Shown in pieces: positions 34,961 to 43,803 of a DNA stretch of 64,000 nucleotides. The translations under genes and the position numbers were made by a program. How positions within the stretch are numbered: the stretch's first letter is position 1; each line of letters starts with the position of its first letter. Below the pieces are notes generated by a model. That model had not been told where the DNA came from. It searched no databases and was given only the letters and a program-made list of their open reading frames with translations. Source of the DNA: Tremella fuciformis (lineage: Eukaryota > Basidiomycota > Tremellomycetes > Tremellales > Tremellaceae); contig CP136490.1 in NCBI GenBank assembly GCA_032768795.1, positions 5,704,001 to 5,768,000 on the forward strand, read 5' to 3'.

Positions 34961-35235
34961 GCAATAGGAAGTGAGAAGATTAGGTGTGCAAGGCAAGCCA
35001 GGCAGCCTGAAATCTCTAAGTGCTCCGGAATTTCTTTATTTGATCCCCCCACATAAACAGTCAAACTGCCAGGGCTTCGCCAGATTTGAGTAGAGAGGGG
35101 GATGAGGATGAAAATTCAAAGTCCCCTCCACCCTTATACCCAGCCTGCCGGAAAATTTTTATTTGGCCCCCCCACTTACCGTTTTCGTTCCAGGGACACC
35201 CGCAGAATTCAGCACCGTAAGAGCTACGCTGATAA

Positions 35236-35918
35236 CTAGGTAGATCGTGCAGGAAAGTGCGCGATAGGGCGTAGCTCGTTATTTCAATTCTTTTTTAGCT
35301 CTGAATTTCTAATCAGGTATTCAAGTTATTGGTTCTCAGGCAATTTGGAAAACCTAATGCAATTCCTTGTTCTTTGGTTCCGTTAGACATGGGGGGGTGG
35401 GACACCCCCCCAAGACCCCCCCTTGCGCCTAGCGGCGCAGCCATCGCAGCCCTTACGGGTCAAGCATCCGGCAAAGCCGGATGTACTGTAGAACATTGAT
35501 TAGTTGCAAGCTAAAGCACTTCATCAAGAGATGCGCAAGTGCTTGTTGGGCATGCTAGGCTGATCAGATGATCATAGGCATGCCAAGCTGGTCACAGGGG
35601 CTATGTCACAGCTGCCACCTGGCAAGCCTATTGCAGTCTTGTCAGACTTGCGCTATTGTAACCATTTTGGTGCAATGATAGGGCAGGGTATGGCAGTAGC
35701 TATGTAGGCGATTGGTTCTGCTACAGAGATCATTCCATGCATCAGCCTCATGCATAGATCTTTATTCTCTGATGAAAGGCAATTTGGCAAGGACACAATG
35801 CATATTAGGATTGTGCTGATGAAATCAGAATGGCCGGAATTTTCTTATTTAATTCCCCCATTTACCGTTTTCGTTCCAGGGACACCCGCAGAAATTCGCC
35901 CCGTAAGAGCTACGCTGA
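35236..35918 (-). mobile_element. Non-autonomous Helitron, 683 bp, copy 1
   Basis: Non-coding element with the same ends as the autonomous one: 5' TCAGCGTAGCTCTTACGG at 35918 and 3' CTAG at 35239-35236. Just inside the 3' end is a hairpin ATCGCGCA-CTTTCC-TGCACGAT with one mismatched pair. It also holds a G-run/C-run palindrome (near 35390-35420) and a CATCCGGC-AAA-GCCGGATG hairpin. It is separated from the autonomous element by 3 bp (TAA) and abuts the next copy directly. Confidence 0.85.
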
Positions 35919-36601
35919 CTAGGTAGATCGTGCAGGAAAGTGCGCGATAGGGCGTAGCTCGTTATTTCAATTCTTTTTTAGCTCTGAATTTCTAATCAGG
36001 TATTCAAGTTATTGGTTCTCAGGCAATTTGGAAAACCTAATGCAATTCCTTGTTCTTTGGTTCCGTTAGACATGGGGGGGTGGGACACCCCCCCAAGACC
36101 CCCCCTTGCGCCTAGCGGCGCAGCCATCGCAGCCCTTACGGGTCAAGCATCCGGCAAAGCCGGATGTACTGTAGAACATTGATTAGTTGCAAGCTAAAGC
36201 ACTTCATCAAGAGATGCGCAAGTGCTTGTTGGGCATGCTAGGCTGATCAGATGATCATAGGCATGCCAAGCTGGTCACAGGGGCTATGTCACAGCTGCCA
36301 CCTGGCAAGCCTATTGCAGTCTTGTCAGACTTGCGCTATTGTAACCATTTTGGTGCAATGATAGGGCAGGGTATGGCAGTAGCTATGTAGGCGATTGGTT
36401 CTGCTACAGAGATCATTCCATGCATCAGCCTCATGCATAGATCTTTATTCTCTGATGAAAGGCAATTTGGCAAGGACACAATGCATATTAGGATTGTGCT
36501 GATGAAATCAGAATGGCCGGAATTTTCTTATTTAATTCCCCCATTTACCGTTTTCGTTCCAGGGACACCCGCAGAAATTCGCCCCGTAAGAGCTACGCTG
36601 A
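35919..36601 (-). mobile_element. Non-autonomous Helitron, 683 bp, copy 2
   Basis: Second copy, same length, no base difference from copy 1 that I can find by eye. The 5' TC lies at 36601, preceded on the minus strand by host A at 36602. The 3' CTAG (35922-35919) is joined without spacer to the TC of copy 1. It inserted 173 bp upstream of the start codon of the membrane-protein gene. Confidence 0.85.
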
Positions 36602-36774
36602 TCATTGAACATCTCGTCAGGGTAGCGACTTCGGGAATTTGTCAGGGTCCAGAGGCCAGAGGGTCCTTTAAAACGCGAGGTGCACAGAGGCAACTTTTCC
36701 GCAGTGACTTTGCTGATCTCCTCTCACTCATCCCATCTCCTCACCTCTCCATCTCATTGTGTCACATACCCACT

Positions 36775-38181
36775 ATGGCAGACATCGATATCATGGCCAG
36801 AGAAACCTCGATACCGCCTCCGAAGCAGAATCTCGCCGTCTCGCCGGCCTCGTCAACATCTCACACCGTCGTGGAATCCTCGTACTACCCGACCACGACG
36901 AGTTCTCCCCCATACACGACGCGAGCTTCCACCTCGTCTACGCACACAACTTACACGTCGTACCCGACCTACACGTACAGCGCGTCCAGCTCGGGGTATT
37001 ACAACCCGGCCACGAACTCGAATCACGACTCGGCCACGAGCTCGGTCTCGCCTGCAGCAGGTCAGGCATACACCTCGAGCCCCAGTACTCAAAGCGGGAC
37101 TGCGCAAGCATCTCCTTCTTCTGCTTCGGATGTCTCGTCAGCGTACGAGAACAACGCCGCATCGTCCTCTCATACGATCAGGATAGCCGTGATCAGCGGA
37201 GGAGCTGTAGGGGCGTTAGTGTTCGCCGCCATCATCTGGTTCTGCTGCAAGAGGCGCATCAGGCAGAGACGCGCCCGAGCTGCCGAGGATGATTCCGTTC
37301 TCCCTCCTCCAAACATCCAGTCTCATAGTGGTCGGGGTCGCCTTGACCTGATAGATTCGCCGCATCGTTCGACCGAGCGACTGATGGACGAGCGGCGCCA
37401 ACGTGTGGACCGAGCGGATCTCGCACAAGTCGTCGCCATGCGCCAAGCGGGTGGTGTGCCTGCCCTGCCTCCTCGGCCCAATGCGCCTTGGCAACGTCCG
37501 CCCTCGCGACCGCACCGTCAGTCGACCGCGTGGTCCACGACTGATTCCGACGGGGACATGCTTGCGAACGATGGCTCGACGCTCGCTCGCACTCTCTCCA
37601 CTGCCAGTGTGGGCGACGGGGTATCGGTAATAAGCCAAGACGTGCTAGACCACCCTGGGTACACCCTCGGTCATAGTCGGACGATCCGCACGCAGCCAAG
37701 CACGTCCACATGGAACGGCAGCTCTCTGCCTCCGCTGACTATGGATCGATCCGCATCCACTCGCTCGCCCGCCTCTGCTCTGATCACCCCCACGAGCACT
37801 TGGTCGCCTGTCTCTCCCTTCTCCGCGACCTCAGCAGGGGAGCGCAACCCTTTCCTTGACTCTGCTTCCGGTCCCGCGATGCCGATCACCGCGTTCCCTT
37901 CGCCCGCATACCAGCCCGGACCGTCGACCCACGCAGCTCCAAACAGAGGACAGCGAGCCCTGTCGCTCGTCATGTCCGAGGCTTCGTATGATTCGACCGA
38001 AAGAAGCTTCACTCCGGGCGACGACCGCGACCTGAACGTGCGCGGTCTTGGTCGGGGTGTGACGATTATCCGTCATCGCGATGCGGGTATGAGCAATGAT
38101 GGGGCGTCGGTGGAGAGGAGAGGCGGGCAGAAGACTGTGCATCTTCCTCCGACCTATAATGAGGTGTACGGCACCATGTAA
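36775..38181 (+). CDS. Ser/Thr-rich single-pass membrane protein
   Basis: Single-exon gene of 468 aa. Residues 1-135 are Ser/Thr/Tyr-rich with likely O-glycosylation (YYPTTTSSPPYTTRASTSS). One transmembrane helix lies at about 136-157 (IRIAVISGGAVGALVFAAII), followed by CCKRRIRQRR. The long cytosolic tail is rich in Ser, Pro and Arg and ends PPTYNEVYGTM, with a PPxY motif that WW-domain ubiquitin ligases of the Rsp5 type recognise. No cleavable signal peptide is obvious. This layout is like fungal wall-stress or mucin-like sensors (Mid2/Wsc-like in architecture only). The start is the ATG at 36775, after a pyrimidine-rich leader, although the frame is open further upstream into the Helitron. 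Function not known. Confidence 0.7.
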   Translation: MADIDIMARETSIPPPKQNLAVSPASSTSHTVVESSYYPTTTSSPPYTTRASTSSTHTTYTSYPTYTYSASSSGYYNPATNSNHDSATSSVSPAAGQAYTSSPSTQSGTAQASPSSASDVSSAYENNAASSSHTIRIAVISGGAVGALVFAAIIWFCCKRRIRQRRARAAEDDSVLPPPNIQSHSGRGRLDLIDSPHRSTERLMDERRQRVDRADLAQVVAMRQAGGVPALPPRPNAPWQRPPSRPHRQSTAWSTTDSDGDMLANDGSTLARTLSTASVGDGVSVISQDVLDHPGYTLGHSRTIRTQPSTSTWNGSSLPPLTMDRSASTRSPASALITPTSTWSPVSPFSATSAGERNPFLDSASGPAMPITAFPSPAYQPGPSTHAAPNRGQRALSLVMSEASYDSTERSFTPGDDRDLNVRGLGRGVTIIRHRDAGMSNDGASVERRGGQKTVHLPPTYNEVYGTM

Positions 38182-38606
38182 TTTGGGGTTCAAGGATATT
38201 TTTGGCTTTTTTCCGCTGTCGGCGCGCAGCTCTGTGATGTACATTTTACCTTTCCAATACTTTCCGGTCGCCGGTCGTCATAAGAGGCCTTCACTCTATT
38301 GCCGAACAGATCATTGCCGAACAGATCATCAGAATGTATGTGGCAGTGGCATGCAGAACGGACTTTCAAGGTAGCGACGGGATGGCTGGCCTTGGTGGCA
38401 CTTGTGTGTGGCAGAACATCCCAGACGCATCGATTTTAAAATTCCGAGTCTTGTGCGGCGCATGTCTTGTTTTACGTGCCAGCAGCCTTTCATTCCAAAT
38501 GACAAGGGGGCCGATTCCCAACACAACTTATATTCAAAGCTCACGGACGCTCGGGTCGGCTTCGTGCTTACCATCCCATTATCGCTCAACAAGGTCTTGC
38601 TCTACC
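38182..38606. other. Intergenic region
   Basis: 425 bp. The next gene's reading frame is open from an ATG at 38334, but the codons before 38607 show no protein-like pattern and the leader-like context favours the later ATG. Contains a short direct repeat ATTGCCGAACAGATCAT (near 38299 and 38314). Confidence 0.35.
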
Positions 38607-39728
38607 ATGGACCGCTCAACTGATTCAGGCAGCCATCGCCCGCGGCGCGCGGCTGCACAGAAGGCACTGGAACGTGTCAAAATAGAGGCGGCCGATACCG
38701 AAGATTACAATCAAAGCCGGGGGTCTTGGAGGACAGAACAGTCGTTCGCCAGCTACGGTCCATTGACTGGCGCACAGGCCACCAGTAGCAAGATGAGGGA
38801 GACCGTGACGGAGTCCATCGAGAGTCGCATCAGAGCGCCACCTGTCACGTCCCATAAGCCCCCTAGTCCAGCCCGAAGGCGCAGCAATGCGCGGACCGCA
38901 GGTTCTGACTTCTCTCCTCGTCGAGGCAAACCCCGTGCTAGAGCTTCCACCACAAGGTCTCGACGGCAATATAAGCCAGCCGAAGGACATGCCAAAGCGG
39001 CGACTGCTGAAGAGGTCAAGGAGATGAAGGGAATTTTTCGAAGGGACCCGACGTGGCGCGCCTACAAGGTGATACAGGACAGTCCGTCCCAGTATCGCCA
39101 AAATGCTCTCCCAGCACCCACAGTCGCCCAAGTTGCTACTGGGACAGCTCTGACAGATTATGCCCCGCCCACGAGCACGGCCCAGATTGCAGATTCTAGT
39201 ATCGTTGTCAAAGCCCCCGAATTCCGCACGGACCGCAATCCTCGCGCAGAGCCGACAAATACTATCACCTCAACCAGTGCAGCCGGCGCATCCGATCCTA
39301 CCGGTAGCACCTTGGCCCCTGAGACTGCAGCAAAGAGCACGAACGACCATCCCCCCAATGTATCTAAGGAGGAGGATAAGACGGCTTCGACAGACCCTGC
39401 CGCCGCTACGACCACAGCCGGGGATGCCACTTCTACCGTCGATGCGGTGGTTCCCACGACTGGCGCAGCGAGCATCAACGCTGTCGACGATGATTACTGG
39501 GATTACGTGCCCAGTGAGCCGGAACCTTCTCCGACCCCTCCAGCTCCCGCGATGCGCGAGATGGATGAGAACGCACAGGCAATACTGAGGTTGTTGTATG
39601 ATGGGGCTGGCCAAAGCTCGTCACTCAACATGGAGGAACAGGGTCAGACTGACAGGTATACCAGTGACCACTCGAGCAGCGAAGATGCAGATGGATCACG
39701 AGACTCTGCATACTTTGATTCTGAATGA
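38607..39728 (+). CDS. Low-complexity Ala/Thr/Ser-rich protein, unknown function
   Basis: Single-exon frame of 373 codons from ATG 38607. It starts basic (RPRRAAAQKALERVK), has Arg/Lys clusters (PARRRSNAR, RSRRQYKP), then one short helical stretch (EEVKEMKGIFRRDPTWRAYK), then a long Ala/Thr/Pro-rich region, ending acidic with Ser/Asp clusters (SEDADGSRDSAYFDSE). No domain or motif of known families was seen, and no introns, unlike the core genes in this window. It is the first of a run of same-strand low-complexity genes to 44.5 kb. Likely nuclear if anything, from the basic clusters; this is inference. Confidence 0.5.
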   Translation: MDRSTDSGSHRPRRAAAQKALERVKIEAADTEDYNQSRGSWRTEQSFASYGPLTGAQATSSKMRETVTESIESRIRAPPVTSHKPPSPARRRSNARTAGSDFSPRRGKPRARASTTRSRRQYKPAEGHAKAATAEEVKEMKGIFRRDPTWRAYKVIQDSPSQYRQNALPAPTVAQVATGTALTDYAPPTSTAQIADSSIVVKAPEFRTDRNPRAEPTNTITSTSAAGASDPTGSTLAPETAAKSTNDHPPNVSKEEDKTASTDPAAATTTAGDATSTVDAVVPTTGAASINAVDDDYWDYVPSEPEPSPTPPAPAMREMDENAQAILRLLYDGAGQSSSLNMEEQGQTDRYTSDHSSSEDADGSRDSAYFDSE

Positions 39729-41082
39729 TAACGCCATAGACGTTCCCCCTCTATGCACCTGTCTCATAGGATTCATCCCCAGCCTTACTTCGCATTCGCA
39801 ATTGAGCTAAACGAATTACGAGCTCCCACACAGAAAAGTGCCTAGTCTCGCTTGGCCACAAGCAGTGTCGGTCTTCTCTAGAGACTACACAGCACTGACT
39901 TTGGACTGCCTTCCGAGTTTCATACCTGAGGTCTTGACAGCGTCAAAGACTGAACAAGGGAAGGGGCGCTCTGACTAAATGGACGACACGCTGCCTTTCT
40001 CCCAGGGCAAGGCGAAGAACGATGAAGAGCTTGCCAATGGCTAAGAAGTCATTTCGAGAAGTCATCCTACAGTCGACCACCGAAGCTCCTATTCAGTCAA
40101 TGCCTCAAATCTCCTCTACAAACGGACGGAGCCGCAGGGCGAAGAATGCGATTGGGTTCAAAGAGCTCAATTGAGTGCTGGATTCCTCGAAAACGTTCTT
40201 GGATTCCAGCGGCCGCCCCACTGCTCCCATACAGGGGTCAGACTTGACACTGTCCCAGCTCTTTCTCTGACAATGTGGCCGATCTCAGGCATGTGCATTT
40301 GCAAGAAGTGGATGCCGAGGCTTCGGGTGCCAACGAGTTTCCTTGTCTTCCCGAAAGCTCGTGCGCGGCCGAGATGAAAGCAAGCGGAAGAGGGAAAGGG
40401 CCGCTGAAAGTACAGGGAGAAGGAGAGGTAGCTCACGCCCTCGTACTCGCGGTGGTACACGTACAGTTCAAGCGGGGAGAACAATCTCTTCTCACTCCGG
40501 CAGAGCCCTCCCAGCCTCGTCTCCCGACGACAGCGTGGGTAGTATCGGTCATGACACCGAGAATTCAGATACGGAGACAGTCAAGATGCACGGTGCTCTA
40601 GGATCAGACGTGCGACCGGTAGTGCTCGTTGCCGGGCGCCCTAGTATTGAGGTCAAGCAACACGATGTTGAAAAAGGCTAGAGACCGCTTGTAACAGCAG
40701 GGAGGGATCAGATGGGTACTGTCTGGTGCTGCTGCCCCATGATCTGCTTATGCTCTGTTGCTTGTCCTTGTTTCGCAGATACGTTCATCTCGCCTTACCC
40801 AGACCTTAGCACTCTCTCCGGCTTTCTCACGATACTATGCACAATCGCTTGTTATCATTCATTCCTGGAGGAAAACCCAACTAGGAGCCGGTCGGCCCCT
40901 GAGGCAGGATAGCCAGAATTAGCAGACACGCATGACACAGCATACTCGATCACAGCCATGAAGTGGGTCAATGATGCGTCACTCACCTGGACGATGTGTG
41001 GGTGAAACCTCAATGTGAGAAGCAAGAGGAGACTTCGGGTCTTCGAAGCTCCGTGCGCATCTGGTGGAGGCGAGTAGATGCG
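39729..41082. other. Gene-poor stretch with a possible decayed gene
   Basis: About 1.35 kb without a confident gene. The one candidate (40036-40681) is listed separately. The rest shows no repeat or RNA structure that I can support. Confidence 0.3.
40036..40681 (+). pseudogene. Possible decayed or unusually spliced low-complexity gene
   Basis: An ATG at 40036 opens MAKKSFREVILQSTTEAP and runs to a TGA after FKELN. The same frame then continues as VLDSSKTFLDSSG. A GT-AG intron (about 40229-40281) would carry it into GHVHLQEVDAEASGANEFP. A further frame change near 40340 leads to SSRKLVRGRDESKRKRERA and an acidic tail ending KQHDVEKG. The composition resembles the neighbouring low-complexity genes, but one stop and one frame shift must be explained. 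Either it is a pseudogene or I have mis-read the exons. Confidence 0.3.
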
Positions 41083-41280
41083 GCTAAGCGAGTCCGGAGA
41101 AGCGTCTCAATGGATGACGCGTCCAGAGTTCTGCTTGGGCGAAGGCTACCTGCAAGGAGGTGCATGGGACGAAACCCTTCACTTACGCTTGGCAAAATGC
41201 CATAATGGAGGTGAGGTGAAGATCGCGAAGATCGCTCGAGGGTGCAGTACATAAACTGGGCACCGCCTCAACCTGACGCC
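41083..41280 (+). repeat. Promoter-like tandem repeat, copy 1
   Basis: About 198 bp and clearly similar to 41294-41491 (offset 211 bp), with scattered substitutions. It ends with GCAGTACATAAACTGGGCACCGC, a TATA-like end, and AACCTGACGCC. It appears to be an older duplicate of the promoter in front of the 41585 gene. Confidence 0.8.
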
Positions 41281-41293
41281 CTTACCGAGCATC

Positions 41294-41491
41294 GCTAAGC
41301 GATTCGGGAGACGCTCCTCAATGGATGACGCCTACATACCTCGGCTTGCGCGAAGGCTACCTGCAAGGAGGTGCATGGAACGAAGCCCTTCGCTTACGCT
41401 TGGCAAAATGCCATAATGGAGATGAGGTGAAGATCGCGAAGATCGCTCGAGGCTGCAGTATATAAAATGGGCACCGCTTCAACCTGACGCC
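41294..41491 (+). repeat. Promoter-like tandem repeat, copy 2, with TATA box
   Basis: Second copy. The TATA box is stronger here (TATATAAAA, 41459-41467) and lies about 120 bp upstream of the ATG at 41585. This suggests that copy 2 is the working promoter. Confidence 0.8.
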
Positions 41492-41584
41492 TTCAAGTGG
41501 CCTCATCTCGGCCCCCTCAGCAGCCCATCCGAAACCGTGAAGCAGAGTCAGGTATTGTCCCATTTCCCATTTTACGAAACAGGT

Positions 41585-42031
41585 ATGGTACAGGACGACA
41601 CCCAAACAGAGGAAGCGAGCCGGAAAAGCCGCCCGCCTGTCCAGCAAACCGCTAGCGGCGACGTTCCGTTGGCCAGCAGAAGTACGGCACGTAAGCTCAC
41701 CTCGAAGGGCTCCAATGATGCATCTGAAAAACCCCTTCTAGACGAAATTGTGTGCGCTTCGACATTGCGCAGCATGGCACCGGCCTTTCCGAAAGTGTCT
41801 ACGGTTGGCAGTGACACCGGCGAGATTTGCAAAACTGCAGACTCTCATAATGCCGGACAGAGTCATCCAGCTTCGCAAAGCGTGGTCGAGCCTAAGTCAC
41901 CCCCGGAAAATGACAGCACTATTGTTGGCGTCACGAAGCAAGCTGGTAATGAGGAGACAACAGGTAATGTGGTCGATCCCTATGACGTGCCGGACGAGTC
42001 ATTTGGCAAAGACCCGCCTGCGCGGCGCTGA
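41585..42031 (+). CDS. Small acidic Ser/Thr-rich protein, unknown function
   Basis: Single-exon frame of 148 codons from ATG 41585, just after the TATA-containing repeat. It is rich in Ser, Asp, Glu and Thr (VQDDTQTEEASRKSRPP, NEETTGNVVDPYDVPDES) with no hydrophobic segment and no recognised motif. It ends KDPPARR. The frame stays open upstream of the ATG, so an upstream exon is possible. Probably disordered. Member of the same-strand low-complexity series. Confidence 0.45.
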   Translation: MVQDDTQTEEASRKSRPPVQQTASGDVPLASRSTARKLTSKGSNDASEKPLLDEIVCASTLRSMAPAFPKVSTVGSDTGEICKTADSHNAGQSHPASQSVVEPKSPPENDSTIVGVTKQAGNEETTGNVVDPYDVPDESFGKDPPARR

Positions 42032-42923
42032 GCTAACGTCCGGGGGATAACACGGCTGTTTAGCTGGATGGTGTCCACAATGCCCAGATCGATGTATTAT
42101 GTACAACTCGCTCCGAGGTATCTGTGGGTGTTTTTCCTTGCTCTCCTGGGGCGGCCGCGCGTCTCGTAAAACACTGCACTTCACTTGGTCATGTAAGAAC
42201 TCAGCCAAAGATTATCTCTTGGCTGCCCCTGTTATTCACTGCATTGCATATAGCACTGTAACTTATGGATGTCAGATCACCGAAAGACATTCACACATGG
42301 TGACTCCGGGTCGATGCTCGACGTCGATCCCGCTCATCGAGGTAGACAGAACGTCTGAGCAGGTATCCCTGTTATTCGACCACGAGGAAAATTCGGACAG
42401 TGCCGTGGTCCGTGCTTGCTGGCCACTAGAAGGCGTAACATGTCCCGCGAAGACGCCGAGCTCGACGGCAATCGGGGCGAGACGACGTGACAAGCGAACA
42501 GACTGATACAAGCTCCACGCAAGGTTGTAGCGCTCGACATCGGAAGCTGAATGGGCTCGAAGGCGCATGGAGCGCACGGCATGAATGCGTCAGCACGCAG
42601 TCTGGCATGTCAGAGCTTCGAATACCGCTGAGAGGACTCCCAGGGCTGACATGCCTGGGTGGCCGGAGTAACCTTACCCCTTGGATAGATGAAGCTGGCA
42701 GCAAAGTGTCGGGGAGCATAAGCCCGTCTCAGCTGAAAGGCTCCCGGTCGGACCAAGGTCGATCGCCGATTGCGAAGAAGGCCAAAATCATATGACCGAG
42801 CTGAATACCGGTCTACTTAAACAATGCAGGCATGCTACAAGTCGACCAGACAACCCTTTCGCTCGTATCTAAATCGTAAAAAGCATAATTGACCAATCTA
42901 TGATCAAAGCATCGCATCGAAGC
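42032..42923. other. Intergenic or undetermined coding stretch
   Basis: About 890 bp. One ATG-initiated frame (42099-42506, 135 codons) and one non-ATG frame ending KKAKII at 42795 overlap in different frames. Both are low-complexity and neither shows a recognisable motif. They could be exons of one gene, but I cannot find splice sites that settle it. Confidence 0.25.
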
Positions 42924-43604
42924 ATGTCGCCGAACTCTAAGAGAACTGACCGATCGGGAACATCGCGCCACGGACCGAGAGGGAAATCAGGAAAGCCCAA
43001 GTCTCGACGTCCCCGGCCCTCAGATCGTAACGTGGCGGATAATGGAGGCTCGAGCGCCTGGCACAACGACACACTCGCTGACCCAGAGGCCGACAGCCGC
43101 ATGATCACCGGCACCTCGGATTCGTATCCTGACGCATCCTCCTCAGCAGACACCACTATGTTGTGGAACCGCTCGCAGCAGCTCGACCCCAACTACACAG
43201 CAGGTGACCTTGTATCCCTAAATCAAGCACACCAGGCACACCTGCAGAGCCCTGCTACAGTTGGCTCGGACCAGACGATGATCGGGGCGCCGCCTGACAC
43301 TCAGGGATACTACGGTACTGTCTATCGGCCTGGACCATCAAGTGACGTGCAACAGAGCTTCCCGTACGATCCTCACAACGAGGATGACGTGTATTCGATC
43401 AACGAGGAGGAACTGTATAGAACAAACGACGATGACCCGTATAGGGGAAACGATGCTCTCCTGTATAGAGAAGCAGGAAGACTTGCGGGGTATCCAGGAA
43501 GCTCAGGAGGAGGCTACACTAAGCAGGATCACATCAATGATCTGTTGGAGGTCGACGGTCTTTTCTGCAGCATGGACAAACGTCTCCCAGAAAATGAGCA
43601 GTAG
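42924..43604 (+). CDS. Low-complexity protein with Tyr/Asn/Asp-rich short repeats
   Basis: Single-exon frame; ATG 42924 (or 42900). About 226 aa. The N-terminus is basic (KSGKPKSRRPRPSDR). The middle is Ser/Asp/Gln-rich. A degenerate tyrosine repeat lies near residues 155-190 (EDDVYSINEEELYRTNDDDP, then YRGNDALLYREAG). The C-terminus (QDHINDLLEVDGLFCSMDKR) looks like an amphipathic helix. No known domain. The spaced Tyr-acidic motif could be a phosphorylation or binding repeat; this is inference. Confidence 0.45.
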   Translation: MSPNSKRTDRSGTSRHGPRGKSGKPKSRRPRPSDRNVADNGGSSAWHNDTLADPEADSRMITGTSDSYPDASSSADTTMLWNRSQQLDPNYTAGDLVSLNQAHQAHLQSPATVGSDQTMIGAPPDTQGYYGTVYRPGPSSDVQQSFPYDPHNEDDVYSINEEELYRTNDDDPYRGNDALLYREAGRLAGYPGSSGGGYTKQDHINDLLEVDGLFCSMDKRLPENEQ

Positions 43605-43803
43605 CCGGACGACCAATCTTACAGTATCATACTGTACCTGTCCGCAACCGTATTTAAGAATGCATATTCCATTTTCAGTGCTGCTAGTCTTCCTGACAGG
43701 GTACAATGGTTGGGTGTCTGTCACATTGCAAATGTGGCCTGATCATAAAGCTTGAATCTCGAGAGTGTGACAGCCTCCTTTTATAGTATTCAAATCTCGT
43801 CAG

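Larger units (their letters stand above)
28684..35232 (-). mobile_element. Autonomous Helitron, 6.5 kb
   Basis: Minus-strand rolling-circle transposon with both ends visible. The 5' end (35232) starts TCAGCGTAGCTCTTACGG after a host A. The 3' end carries a perfect 7-bp hairpin (ATCGGCG, 9-nt loop, CGCCGAT) followed by TTAC and CTAG at 28687-28684, with host T next to it. This fits the Helitron 5'-TC...CTRR-3' rule and A/T target. A 9-bp internal match, GCGTAGCTC near the 5' end and GAGCTACGC before the 3' hairpin, is an asymmetric inverted repeat. The element carries the Rep/helicase gene and a small convergent gene. The CCGGAA-ATTT-rich block near the 5' end occurs twice (about 35030 and 35140). 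Its 3' end is 48 bp past the stop codon of the epimerase-like gene. Confidence 0.9.

Noticed and set aside
35236..36601. LTRs of a retrotransposon as explanation of the 683-bp direct repeats
   Set aside because: The repeats abut with no interior and end in TC...CTAG with a 3' hairpin, as Helitrons do; there is no TG...CA end or target duplication.
38334..38606. N-terminal extension of the 38607 gene
   Set aside because: The 91 extra codons look non-coding and lie in promoter-like sequence; I cannot exclude it.
41537..42031. Start of the small acidic protein at 41537
   Set aside because: That position is GTG, not ATG. The first ATG in frame is 41585, downstream of the TATA box.
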